The notes beneath the pieces are model-generated. The model searched no databases and was not told the DNA's origin. It saw only the letters and a list, made by a program, of their open reading frames with translations. A DNA stretch of 64,000 bases from Gammaproteobacteria bacterium (GTDB lineage: Bacteria > Pseudomonadota > Gammaproteobacteria > HyVt-429), in contig JAADGI010000008.1 of the NCBI GenBank assembly GCA_013152415.1, positions 45,589 through 109,588 on the forward strand. Direction: 5' to 3'. Position 1 is the stretch's first letter, and every line of letters begins with the position of its first letter. A program made the translations under genes and the position numbers. Positions 34,252-42,107 of this stretch are shown here, piece by piece.

Positions 34252-34926
34252 ATGGCGATTCGAGATTGGCCCCAAGGTGAGCGACCTCGGGAGAAGCTGT
34301 TAAACCAAGGATCGGCAACCCTGTCCGATGCCGAATTGGTGGCGATCTTTCTGCGTACTGGTCACCGGGGGCACAGCGCCATTGATCTTGCCCGGGGTCT
34401 GCTACAGCAATTTGGTGGACTTCGGCCCCTGTTGGCGGCCCCTCGGGAGCGAATTTGTGCCGTGACTGGAATGGGGGCTGCCAAATACGCCCAGTTACAG
34501 GCGGCCCTGGAATTGGGCCAGCGCCACCTGGGTGAGGTGCTGTTTCGTGGGGCGGTGCTGGATTCGCCCCAGGTCGCCCGGGATTATCTGCATGCTCGCC
34601 TGCGGGACCGGCAATACGAGGTGTTTTGTTGCCTGTTTCTGGACAATCGTCACCGGGCACTGGCCTTTGAGGAGTTGTTTAAGGGTACCCTCAACGGTAC
34701 CAGTGTGCACCCCAGGGAGGTGGTCAAACGGGCCCTGGGCCACAATGCCGCTGCGGTCATTTTCAGCCACAACCACCCCTCCGGGGTGGCCGAGCCCAGT
34801 TTGGCCGACCAAAGCCTGACCCGGCGGCTGGTGGATGCCCTGGCCCTGGTGGATATTCGGGTGTTGGACCATCTGGTGATAGGGGATGGGGAAACGGTGT
34901 CTTTTAGCGAGCGCGGGTTGCTTTAA
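34252..34926 (+). CDS. radC: RadC family protein (JAMM/MPN+ domain)
   Basis: About 224 residues from ATG 34252, with AAGGAG five bases upstream. The N-terminal helix-hairpin-helix domain ([27 protein letters not shown]...[15 protein letters not shown]) precedes the JAMM domain with its zinc site E-H-x-H-x10-[22 protein letters not shown]. The catalytic glutamate is in FEELFKG. The role in DNA repair, originally proposed, is doubtful; its real substrate is unknown. Gene order coaBC/radC/rpmB is typical of gammaproteobacteria. Confidence 0.96.
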   Translation: MAIRDWPQGERPREKLLNQGSATLSDAELVAIFLRTGHRGHSAIDLARGLLQQFGGLRPLLAAPRERICAVTGMGAAKYAQLQAALELGQRHLGEVLFRGAVLDSPQVARDYLHARLRDRQYEVFCCLFLDNRHRALAFEELFKGTLNGTSVHPREVVKRALGHNAAAVIFSHNHPSGVAEPSLADQSLTRRLVDALALVDIRVLDHLVIGDGETVSFSERGLL

Positions 34927-35019
34927 CGCTGTGGGCACCGGGGACTACCCTTGCTGGCCCGGTTCTGGTATAAATGCGCGTCTTTCTCGCCCCGGTTGGG
35001 GTATTTCGGAGGTTTTACT

Positions 35020-35256
35020 ATGCCCAGGGTTTGTCAGGTCACAGGCAAGCGGACTATCAGTGGGAACAATGTTTCTCACGCTAACAACAGGACGCGACGC
35101 CAGTTTTTGCCCAATCTGCATTATCGCAAATTTTGGGTTGCCAGCGAAAATCGTTGGGTACGTATGCGTGTGTCCGCAAAAGGCATTCGCATTATCGATA
35201 AGAAGGGTATAGATACCGTGCTCAAGGAAGTGCGGGCCCGCGGCGAGAAGGTGTAG
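35020..35256 (+). CDS. rpmB: 50S ribosomal protein L28
   Basis: A 78-residue protein, [25 protein letters not shown] at the start, matching L28. Start at 35020 has GGAGG upstream; the longer ORF is an artefact. First gene of the rpmB-rpmG operon. Confidence 0.98.
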   Translation: MPRVCQVTGKRTISGNNVSHANNRTRRQFLPNLHYRKFWVASENRWVRMRVSAKGIRIIDKKGIDTVLKEVRARGEKV

Positions 35257-35260
35257 TCTG

Positions 35261-35416
35261 ATGAGAGATAAGATTAAGCTTGTGTCGAGTGCCGGTACTG
35301 GCCATTACTACACGACTACCAAAAACAAGCGTACCAAGCCGGAAAAGTTGGAAATGAAGAAATATGATCCGGTAGTACGCAAGCACGTCATCTACAAGGA
35401 AGCCAAGATCAAGTAA
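35261..35416 (+). CDS. rpmG: 50S ribosomal protein L33
   Basis: A 51-residue protein too short for the ORF track: [21 protein letters not shown] followed by [21 protein letters not shown]. It begins 4 bp after the rpmB stop. It lacks the CxxC pairs of zinc-binding L33, so it is the zinc-independent form used by E. coli-like bacteria. Confidence 0.97.
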   Translation: MRDKIKLVSSAGTGHYYTTTKNKRTKPEKLEMKKYDPVVRKHVIYKEAKIK

Positions 35417-35534
35417 GGCTGTGCCCAGTATCTGATACTTTAGTGTCCCCGATGCGGTCCCGTCGGGTTGGCTGTCTCTGCGCCATTCTGACGTCCATGT
35501 CCTGAGCGGTGTTTGTGCGTCCTGCACATCACTT

Positions 35535-36422
35535 CTACCCTTTGGCTATATTGGCCTGCATTTTTTCAATGATGGGTTTCAGGATCAATTCCATGGCAAA
35601 GCCCATCTTACCGCCGGGTACGACGAGACTATTGGGGCGAGACATAAAGGAATCCTTGATCATCTGCTGTAGATAGGGAAAGTCTGCACCGTCTGGGTCC
35701 CGAAAGCGGATGACGATGACGCTTTCGTCTGGCGTGGGAATATCTCGAGCAATAAAGGGGTTAGAGGTGTCGACTAAAGGCACACGCTGGAAGTTGATGT
35801 CGGTGCGGGAGAACTGAGGCGTGATGTGGTGGACGTAATCATCCATACGGCGCATGATGGTGTCGACGGTGGCCTCGGCGGAATATCCTCGCTCTGACGC
35901 ATCACGGTGAATTTTCTGGATCCATTCCAGATTGACTACAGGCACCACACCGATGAGCAGATCCACATGCTGGCTGGCGTCGATGTCGCCATGTTTGACT
36001 CCACCATGCAGGCCTTCATAGAACAGCAGGTCGGAGCCTGATGGAATGTCTTCCCAAGGCGTAAACTGACCTGGCCCCAGATCAGTCTTTAAGCGGGCAT
36101 TGTGTTGAGCCGCTTCTTCCTCACTATGCAGGTAGTAGCGTTTTTTACCGCCACCGGTCTCGCCATATTCCTGAAAAAGGCCGGCAATCTTGTCAAAATG
36201 GTTGGCCTTGGGTCCAAAGTGACTCAGGTTCTTGTTTTCTTTTTCTGCGGCGGCGATGGCCTTTTTCATATCCTGGCGATCATAACGATGAAAACTGTCA
36301 CCTTCGATGACCACCGGGTTCATGTGCAAGCGTCGAAAGATATGCTCAAAGGCCACTTTGACGGTCGATGTCCCTGCGCCGGATGAACCGGTGACGGCGA
36401 TTATGGGATGTTTTGTAGACAT
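35535..36422 (-). CDS. prk: Phosphoribulokinase (Calvin cycle)
   Basis: A 295-residue class I (proteobacterial) phosphoribulokinase. P-loop VTGSSGAGTSTVK at residues 10-20, then EGDSFHRYDRQDM, the substrate and Walker B region DLLFYEGLHGGV, and RRMDDYVHHITPQFSRTDINFQRVPLVDTSNPF. It phosphorylates ribulose 5-phosphate with ATP to make the RuBisCO substrate, so the cell probably fixes CO2. The gene stands alone here, with no RuBisCO gene in the window. ATG preceded by GGAGAG. Confidence 0.96.
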   Translation of the reverse strand: MSTKHPIIAVTGSSGAGTSTVKVAFEHIFRRLHMNPVVIEGDSFHRYDRQDMKKAIAAAEKENKNLSHFGPKANHFDKIAGLFQEYGETGGGKKRYYLHSEEEAAQHNARLKTDLGPGQFTPWEDIPSGSDLLFYEGLHGGVKHGDIDASQHVDLLIGVVPVVNLEWIQKIHRDASERGYSAEATVDTIMRRMDDYVHHITPQFSRTDINFQRVPLVDTSNPFIARDIPTPDESVIVIRFRDPDGADFPYLQQMIKDSFMSRPNSLVVPGGKMGFAMELILKPIIEKMQANIAKG

Positions 36423-36789
36423 AGTGCTCTCCGTGAAGCGTGTAACTAATCTATTTGATGCGTAGTGGCCCCACCGTGAAATTGATGAGTATTGATCGTG
36501 GTATGGCCGCTGGCAAATAACCTGGGTTTTGTGGTCCGCTGATCAACCCTGAATTCGGATTTGCCGGGAGGGGCGCTGGTGGCGGAAACCAGATGCGAAA
36601 TGTATATCAGTCAAGGGCGGATTACTAGTCGGGGGTGGGTTTGATCCGTGGCATTTTCTTTCCCACCACAGTGATACAGCCTTATTCGTGAGCTCTGGCT
36701 TGCAATCGTCGGCAAAAATTGCTTTGCTTAATGTCAAATTTGGTTAAATACTATCGGTTTAGAGGGGCTTATAACGTCAGTAGGTAGCT
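36423..36789. other. Intergenic region without recognised features
   Basis: The 367 bp between the divergent prk and HNH genes should carry both promoters. I see no palindrome, repeat arm or small gene with a convincing start. Confidence 0.5.
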
Positions 36790-37386
36790 ATGTATGGGTT
36801 AGAACAACAGGTTCTAAGAACGGATATCTCCGGCATGCCACTGGAGTGGGTTGATTTTCGTGATGCGGTACGCCTCTATCACGCTGATCAGGTGGTCTAC
36901 AGTTGTGGTGTGCTGCTTTACCGTATCCATGGAGGTTGCAACGCCATTACGGGGAGGCGTAGTGAGATTGATGTCACTTCCATCCTCGCCACCAGGAGCG
37001 ATGGTGGCACTTCCTACCATAGTCATCGGGGCTACGTGCCACCCCTTAACAACCCGGCGTTGTTTAAGCGTGATGCCAATTTGTGTCTATATTGCGGTGG
37101 TAGTTTTGAGGACGGTCGATTGTCGCGGGACCATGTGACGCCATTGAGTTGCGGCGGTCAGGATGATTGGAAAAATGTGGTGGCGGCCTGTAAGCGCTGC
37201 AATAACCACAAGGCTGGGCGTAGCCCAGAACAGGCTGGGATGAAGTTGCTGGCGGTGCCGTTTGTGCCGACTCATGCCGAGTATGTCTATCTTCGCGGCC
37301 GTCGGGTGTTGACAGATCAAATGGAGTTTTTGCGCGCCCACTTCCCCCGCAGCAGTCCCTTACACCAACGTTTGGTGGGCTTGTGA
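36790..37386 (+). CDS. HNH endonuclease domain protein
   Basis: A 198-residue protein with an HNH domain at about 95-140: CLYCGGSFEDGRLSRDHVTPLSCGGQDDWKNVVAACKRCNNHKAG. The first His-Asp pair (RDH), the Asn of WKN and the two CxxC zinc pairs are intact. The N-terminal 80 residues (WRDAVRLYHADQVVYS-like, EIDVTSILATRS) resemble housekeeping-type HNH proteins of proteobacteria rather than restriction enzymes. Target unknown. Confidence 0.85.
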   Translation: MYGLEQQVLRTDISGMPLEWVDFRDAVRLYHADQVVYSCGVLLYRIHGGCNAITGRRSEIDVTSILATRSDGGTSYHSHRGYVPPLNNPALFKRDANLCLYCGGSFEDGRLSRDHVTPLSCGGQDDWKNVVAACKRCNNHKAGRSPEQAGMKLLAVPFVPTHAEYVYLRGRRVLTDQMEFLRAHFPRSSPLHQRLVGL

Positions 37387-37436
37387 AGGGTTGAGTCTTG
37401 AGATTGAAGGGTCTGCAAATTTCCCCATAAGTGCCT

Positions 37437-37466
37437 AAAAAAAAGGCCCACACCGGAGTGTGAGCC
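37437..37466 (-). terminator. Rho-independent terminator of the first DsrE operon
   Basis: On the minus strand GGCTCACAC-TCCG-GTGTGGGCC forms a 9-bp stem with one G-U pair, followed by eight T. It lies 25 bp after the stop of the exported DsrE gene, closing the ECF1 operon. Confidence 0.85.
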
Positions 37467-37491
37467 TGAGCCCTACAGAGGAAGTAGGTGT

Positions 37492-37929
37492 TTAGGGACG
37501 AATGTAACTAAATCCCTGGTCCTGTAAGTGGGCGATCTCGGCGACACCGCTGGGTACAATGTCTTTTTCGTCCACATCAAACATCTGGGTTTTATAATCG
37601 ACCTTCTTGCCGCGCAGGGTATTGGCGCAGATATTGAAAGTCACGCCCTGATCTTTCAGGTTGCTGACCTTTTGCTGCACTGCCAAGTCTTTGTTGGCGC
37701 GAGTCAACAGGGTGTAACCACCGCTGTGCATGATGACACGAATATCCAGGTTATCTTTGCCTACGGCATTGATGTGGTTCTGAATATTGCGCATGGCAGC
37801 ACCCTGGCGTTTTGGGTCTTTGTAATTTACATGATAAATTACCTTTTGTTTGCCGTATTTATCGGCCAGTACAGCACCAGCACCCAGAGTAAAAACGGTA
37901 GCAATTAGGATGGCAAGTAACTTTTTCAT
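37492..37929 (-). CDS. Exported DsrE-family protein
   Basis: A 145-residue protein with a signal peptide (LLAILIATVFTLGAGAVLA) followed by a DsrE/COG1416-like domain: KVIYHVNYKDPKRQGAAMRNIQNHINAVG, DIRVIMHSGGYTLL, and the conserved single cysteine near residue 101 in GVTFNICANTLRG. It ends GFSYIRP, a tail shared with the other four or nearly so. DsrE folds carry sulfane sulfur as cysteine persulfide in sulfur oxidisers. Strong site AAGGAGG. It follows the anti-sigma gene by 50 bp and is probably its operon partner. Confidence 0.88.
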   Translation of the reverse strand: MKKLLAILIATVFTLGAGAVLADKYGKQKVIYHVNYKDPKRQGAAMRNIQNHINAVGKDNLDIRVIMHSGGYTLLTRANKDLAVQQKVSNLKDQGVTFNICANTLRGKKVDYKTQMFDVDEKDIVPSGVAEIAHLQDQGFSYIRP

Positions 37930-37979
37930 GGATCCTCCTTTTAAATTTTAATTTAAAAACTCATTATAAAAATGGTGGG

Positions 37980-38708
37980 CTATACTTGGATGTAGGCCCA
38001 TCCCTGAAGTTGGCGCCGCATAATCTGCGCTACAGCAGAGTCGATCACGACCGCTTCGGGTAGAAGCACCAGATTGATATTTTGCTCGTGATTGAGCCGG
38101 TCGATAGTATTTTGGCAAGCAATAAAAACCAGATTATTCCAATCCCGATAGAGCTGCTTAATGCGTGCCGGATTGGGTGAGGTATCAGCACGTAGCAGGT
38201 TGATCCCCCCACCATTGGTGATGACCTCTACTCGTGCAACCTGGTTGGTCTCTTTGTAAAACTTGAGTAGATTTTCGACCTCATCAAGAAGATCGTTCAT
38301 ACGTTGCGGGTCGCCGCTGTTCAAGTGCAGCAATACCTTGATGCCTTTTATCGGTACCGGTGAGGTCAGAGCACTGACCCGGGGACTGTTGGGGTTGTGG
38401 TGTGGGGTTGTGGTATGCAGGGCCCAGCCGATGGCCATACCCAGCCCCAGGATACTGGCAGCAATGGAACGGAATCCGATGCGTGCCCATAGACTGCGGT
38501 GTACCGTGTAACTGCGTGTGGGAGGCGGCGGCGGGTTGGAGCAGGCCAGTTGCACCAAGTCACGCACCTTGCGCAGCTCACACACACGCCGATTGAGAGA
38601 TTCATCCCGGCTAATGGCGACGAAGGCGTCGCTCTTTTCCTCAGCCGTCAGCTGGTTGTCTACAAAGGCGTTAAGGAACTCGTCGGAAAACGTCTGTTCT
38701 TTGGTCAT
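37980..38708 (-). CDS. Membrane anti-sigma factor with DsrE-like extracytoplasmic domain (module 1)
   Basis: A 242-residue protein. Residues 1-55 form a putative anti-sigma domain (FSDEFLNAFVDNQLTAEEKSDAF, LNRRVCELRKVRDLV) without the zinc HxxxCxxC motif. A membrane helix spans about 80-97 (SIAASILGLGMAIGWAL). Residues 122-242 resemble DsrE: KVLLHLNSGDPQRMNDLL, VEVITNGGGINLL and the conserved cysteine 198 in NNLVFIACQNTI, ending QGWAYIQV. ATGA overlap with the sigma gene indicates coupling. A DsrE-type sensor on an anti-sigma factor is a domain combination I do not know from the literature. Confidence 0.83.
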   Translation of the reverse strand: MTKEQTFSDEFLNAFVDNQLTAEEKSDAFVAISRDESLNRRVCELRKVRDLVQLACSNPPPPPTRSYTVHRSLWARIGFRSIAASILGLGMAIGWALHTTTPHHNPNSPRVSALTSPVPIKGIKVLLHLNSGDPQRMNDLLDEVENLLKFYKETNQVARVEVITNGGGINLLRADTSPNPARIKQLYRDWNNLVFIACQNTIDRLNHEQNINLVLLPEAVVIDSAVAQIMRRQLQGWAYIQV

Positions 38709-39262
38709 TTTACCCTCCGGAACCGTGTCGGTTTGGTGGCCGGGATGTTGTTTTCCGCGTCGCGTAACAGGCGGTCGCGCAGTGTATTGTGTGCCCTACA
38801 AAGTCGGCTCATTACCGTGCCCACAGGTACTTCCAGGATGTTTGAGACTTCCAGATAGGTAAACCCTTCCAGGTCTACCAGCGCCACCACTTGGCGCTGC
38901 CCCTCTGGCAGTTTGATGATGGCATCGCGAACCTTTTGGATAAGTTGCTGTTCTTCATGGCTGCTTTCGGGGGTGATCTCACTCAGCAGAGTCATATTTT
39001 CAATGTCTTCAGTCTCCTTGTGCTTGCGTAGGTAATCGCGCCAGCAATTGGAGAGGATACGAAAAAGCCAGGTATTGATGGCCTGGGGGTCGCGTAATTG
39101 CGAGGCTTTGCTCAGGGCCTTGACGATGGTTTCCTGGGCGAGATCATCGGCGAGGGCGGCACTGTGGGTCCAGGCATAGGCCATGCGGTAAAGTCGCGGT
39201 CGGCTCTCCTCGAGTTTTTTTGTCAGTTGCTCCGAACGGCAGACCAGGTTCAATAGTTTCAT
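38705..39262 (-). CDS. ECF RNA polymerase sigma factor (module 1)
   Basis: About 185 residues from ATG 39262; a GTG at 39280 is possible but would leave only some 14 nt of leader from the predicted promoter. Region 2: RPRLYRMAYAWTHSAALADDLAQETIVKALSKA and INTWLFRILSNCWRDYLRKHKE. Region 4: IIKLPEGQRQVVALVDLEGFTYLEVSNILEVPVGTVMSRLCRAHNTLRDRL. It is closely related to the sigma factor at 40380, with the same partner type. Confidence 0.93.
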   Translation of the reverse strand: MKLLNLVCRSEQLTKKLEESRPRLYRMAYAWTHSAALADDLAQETIVKALSKASQLRDPQAINTWLFRILSNCWRDYLRKHKETEDIENMTLLSEITPESSHEEQQLIQKVRDAIIKLPEGQRQVVALVDLEGFTYLEVSNILEVPVGTVMSRLCRAHNTLRDRLLRDAENNIPATKPTRFRRVK

Positions 39263-39300
39263 AAGTCCGTTGAGTGTCACCCTAATACAAGTAGTAAAAG

Positions 39301-39327
39301 AGACGAAGCGGGGAGCGAAAGTATTCC
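39301..39327 (-). promoter_or_regulatory. ECF-type promoter of module 1
   Basis: On the minus strand GGAATA (39322-39327), 16 bp, then CGTCT (39301-39305). This matches the classical ECF architecture (GGAAY, 16-bp spacer, CGTCT) and is identical in both boxes and spacing to the site upstream of module 2. It ends about 38 bp before the chosen sigma start, so the operon is probably autoregulated. The 353-bp gap to 39633 holds nothing else except a weak hairpin near 39500. Confidence 0.72.
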
Positions 39328-39633
39328 AATTATTTTGGGCGCCCTTTCTGGTTCCAGTGGAGGGCTGGAAGGGTTTAACAGGAGGTGCGGCGTGCCCTTG
39401 AAAAGGCAGAAAACTGTTATCTCAGATGCACCGAAGTGAGGGCCCGGAATCCAAGGTATTTGGTGATGATGGACGTCCCCCTGTTGGGGCCGACAACGAG
39501 GGTGAGAGGCTTATCGATATCCTCACCCACTGGGGGCATCGACCAAGGTGTGACCTGTGCTATATCCTGGATCGGGTTCTATAGGAGCAGGTATGGGCTC
39601 GGGAGGTGGGGTTATCCAGATTAAATCAAGCCA

Positions 39634-40383
39634 CTAAATTTGGATATAGGTCCAGCCTTGTTGCAGGCGGGTGAGGATTTGGCCCAGTGCCGAGGGCGCG
39701 ACCAAGGCCTCGGTGAGTAGTTTGGCATCGGTTCCGGTTTCGTGCTTAAAGCGTTCAATGGCACGTTGGCAGGCCAGGAATGACACATTATTGTAGTGTG
39801 CCAGTAACGCCTGGATGTGGGCGACTTCACTGGAGGCATCGGCACGCAGCAAGTCCAGGCCCTTACTATTAACCACCACCTCAACTTGCACCGGCTTGCC
39901 ATGGTGGGCATAGCTCTTTAACAGGGCCTCTGTCTTGACCAGGGTGGCGGCAAGCTTGGCCGGGTTGTTGGAATTGAGGTGCAGAATGACCCCGGGGGGT
40001 ATTTGCGTTGGGGATTTATTAGTCGCCAGTTGCAGAGTCATGGCGGCGTCAGAGACGACGGCCTGGATTGATTGTGAGCCCCATTGAGTATGACCCATCC
40101 AGCCCAGGCCGGCACCGATGGCCAATAGCAGGCCTGCCGCCAAGGATGGCCACAGTAAATGGGAGCGATGTTGGCGCGGTGCGTCGGTCAGTCGCTCAGG
40201 TAGCTGCACTTGCTGGTAGGCGTGCTTGACCATCTCCTGCAGAGCGCGGATTTCGCAGATACGTTTACCCAGGGCCGGGTCGTGGCTGACGGCCTTGAAG
40301 ACACGCTCTTTTTCGTCGGCACCGAGTTGGTCATCCACGAATGCGTTCAGACATTCATCGGAGATCGGGTCGATGTCCTTCAT
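39634..40383 (-). CDS. Membrane anti-sigma factor with DsrE-like extracytoplasmic domain (module 2)
   Basis: A 249-residue paralogue of the protein at 37980 with the same layout: cytoplasmic domain (ISDECLNAFVDDQLGADEKERVF, LGKRICEIRALQEMV), membrane helix at about 79-97 (PSLAAGLLLAIGAGLGWM), and DsrE-like domain (GVILHLNSNNPAKLAATL, VEVVVNSKGLDLL, cysteine 205 in NNVSFLACQRAIERF) ending QGWTYIQI. Sequence similarity to module 1 runs through all three parts, so the fusion predates the duplication. ATGA overlap with its sigma gene. Confidence 0.83.
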   Translation of the reverse strand: MKDIDPISDECLNAFVDDQLGADEKERVFKAVSHDPALGKRICEIRALQEMVKHAYQQVQLPERLTDAPRQHRSHLLWPSLAAGLLLAIGAGLGWMGHTQWGSQSIQAVVSDAAMTLQLATNKSPTQIPPGVILHLNSNNPAKLAATLVKTEALLKSYAHHGKPVQVEVVVNSKGLDLLRADASSEVAHIQALLAHYNNVSFLACQRAIERFKHETGTDAKLLTEALVAPSALGQILTRLQQGWTYIQI

Positions 40384-40934
40384 TGAACTCTCCTGATATT
40401 TGTATTTGTGGTCTGTTCCGACCGGTTGGTTTGAGTTTTAGCTAGAAGTTTCTTGAGTATTTTGCGGGCCCGACACAGGCGGCTCATCACTGTACCAATG
40501 GGGACGTCAAGTATGCCGGCGACCTCTATATACGAAAAGCCCTCTAAATCCACTAATGTCACCACTTGGCGTTGTCCTTCGGATAGCTGTGAAACCGCGA
40601 GCAGGATCTCGTTGATGACTTCGCGCCGACTGTGAAGTGATTCCGGGGTCACAGCGTGCGTCAGCACCAGATCATCAATGTCTTCCATGACCCGGTTGCG
40701 CCGAAAGTAATCCCGCCAGCAGTTGGCAAGGATGCTGAACAACCAGGCATCCATGGTTTTAATGTCGCGCAACTGGGACGTGTGGCGTAGCGCCTTGGTC
40801 AGGGCCTCCTGGACCAGGTCTTCAGCCAGGGGGGGATTGTGGGACCAGGCAAAGGCCATGCGATAGAGCCGCGGTCTACTGTCTTCCAGTTTGCGCCGGA
40901 ATGCTTTGCTGCGCTGAGACAAAAAGGATGCCAT
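40380..40934 (-). CDS. ECF RNA polymerase sigma factor (module 2)
   Basis: A 184-residue sigma factor: RPRLYRMAFAWSHNPPLAEDLVQEALTKALRHT and MDAWLFSILANCWRDYFRRNR (region 2), QLSEGQRQVVTLVDLEGFSYIEVAGILDVPIGTVMSRLCRARKILKKLL (region 4). Region 4 is nearly the same as in module 1, so both may read the same promoters, fitting the shared GGAATA-N16-CGTCT sites. It is followed by its anti-sigma gene with an ATGA overlap. Confidence 0.93.
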   Translation of the reverse strand: MASFLSQRSKAFRRKLEDSRPRLYRMAFAWSHNPPLAEDLVQEALTKALRHTSQLRDIKTMDAWLFSILANCWRDYFRRNRVMEDIDDLVLTHAVTPESLHSRREVINEILLAVSQLSEGQRQVVTLVDLEGFSYIEVAGILDVPIGTVMSRLCRARKILKKLLAKTQTNRSEQTTNTNIRRVQ

Positions 40935-40979
40935 GTTGCCGGGTGTGTTGGATAAAGTGAAAACGTTGAGTCGAAGGGT

Positions 40980-41006
40980 AGACGCCGGTTATGCCCGAAA
41001 TATTCC
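40980..41006 (-). promoter_or_regulatory. ECF-type promoter of module 2
   Basis: On the minus strand GGAATA (41001-41006), 16 bp, CGTCT (40980-40984), about 46 bp before the sigma start. Boxes and spacer length are the same as for module 1 although the surrounding sequence differs. Confidence 0.72.
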
Positions 41007-41275
41007 CGCAACCGGCCTAAATATATTTAGGGGCTCTTGTGCGGCATTATATTAATGTTTCCTAATATTCTTTCAGGGTTGAAGGGGCCGCATCGCAGAC
41101 CATCCGCTCTAAATTATTGGAATTGCCACCGAGGTGGCTTGATTCTAAATTGAGCCACCACAGGGTAGCGGGTATTTATATTAAATACAATGGCTTAGCA
41201 AAGTGAATCCTGTGGCAGCGTAGGTCTTGGAGCCCCGCACACCAGAATATTCGAGGAAGATTTTGCCCGTAATCT

Positions 41276-41301
41276 GGAATAATTGTGGCCCTTTTGCGTC
41301 T
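41276..41301 (+). promoter_or_regulatory. Possible third ECF-type promoter, toward the exported DsrE gene
   Basis: GGAATA (41276-41281), 15 bp, CGTCT (41297-41301), on the plus strand about 205 bp before the DsrE start at 41507. Spacing is one base shorter than in the other two sites. A second ECF-like candidate (GGAAC near 41430 with CGGTC about 18 bp on) lies closer to the gene. The rest of the 560-bp gap 40935-41494 has a short GCCACC/GGTGGC palindrome near 41128 but no gene. Confidence 0.5.
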
Positions 41302-41506
41302 CTCTTATGGAGCGGGGTGCAAGTATAACAAAACGCTATGCCTTAACGGGTGTATGCACGAAAAATCGCTCAGTTTAGCAGTCATGGAGTGAGTATTTTA
41401 ATTTTCACTTTTACTTACATCTGTCGAGGGAACTAAGTGTTTTTCCGGGTTCGGTCAAACCAGTGTAGGTGATGTGTCAACAAAATTTTAATCGATGGAG
41501 GCAGTT

Positions 41507-41947
41507 ATGAAGAAGTTGTTTGTATTGATGCTGGGGGCAATGCTGAGTCTGAGCATGGTTACAGCGAGTGCCGGTAAAAAGCCCGTAAGCAAGGATCACC
41601 CATTTGCTGAGCACTTTGTTGTGTTCCATTTATCCTCAGGTTCTGGTTTTGAACAGAAACTGGTGTTGAATAATGCGGCGAACCTCAGGAAGCATTGGGG
41701 CGATAAGGTGGCCATTGAGGTCGTGGTTTATGGACCTGGTTTGCGTCTGTTGTTTAAGGAGAATGTTCAGGCCAAGCGCATCAAATCGTTGGCTGCCGAA
41801 GGGGTGACCTTCTCTGCTTGCGGCAACACCATGAAAAAAATGGGTCGTAAAAAAGGTGATTTGATTAGTGTCGCCAATCAGGTTCCAGCGGGTGTGGTGC
41901 GCCTCGTGGAACTGCAAGAGGCGGGCTGGAGTTACATTCGTCCTTAG
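41507..41947 (+). CDS. Exported DsrE-family protein
   Basis: About 146 residues from ATG 41507; GGAGG at 41498 sits inside the longer ORF and supports this start. Signal peptide (LFVLMLGAMLSLSMVTASA), then a DsrE-like domain: HFVVFHLSSGSGFEQKLVLNNAANL, IEVVVYGPGLRLLF, cysteine near 105 in GVTFSACGNTMKK, ending AGWSYIRP. It lies on the opposite strand from the two sigma modules, next to their promoters, and is followed 160 bp later by a porin. Probably a periplasmic sulfur carrier or binding protein (inference). Confidence 0.88.
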   Translation: MKKLFVLMLGAMLSLSMVTASAGKKPVSKDHPFAEHFVVFHLSSGSGFEQKLVLNNAANLRKHWGDKVAIEVVVYGPGLRLLFKENVQAKRIKSLAAEGVTFSACGNTMKKMGRKKGDLISVANQVPAGVVRLVELQEAGWSYIRP

Positions 41948-42107
41948 TTATAGGGCGATTGTGAGCGCCTGCCAAAAATCGCGACAGGGTTTGTTGCATT
42001 TAAAACCTGGATACGATTCGGCAGACGTCCCGTTTTGATAATTTGATAAATAAATTAGTGGTTATTCTAGCTTTTAGATTAAGTACATCTTTTAGGAGGA
42101 TGGATTG

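Noticed and set aside
41428-41460. GGAAC...CGGTC as the main ECF promoter of the exported DsrE gene
   Set aside because: Boxes and spacing differ from the two matched sigma-operon promoters; kept as a secondary candidate only.
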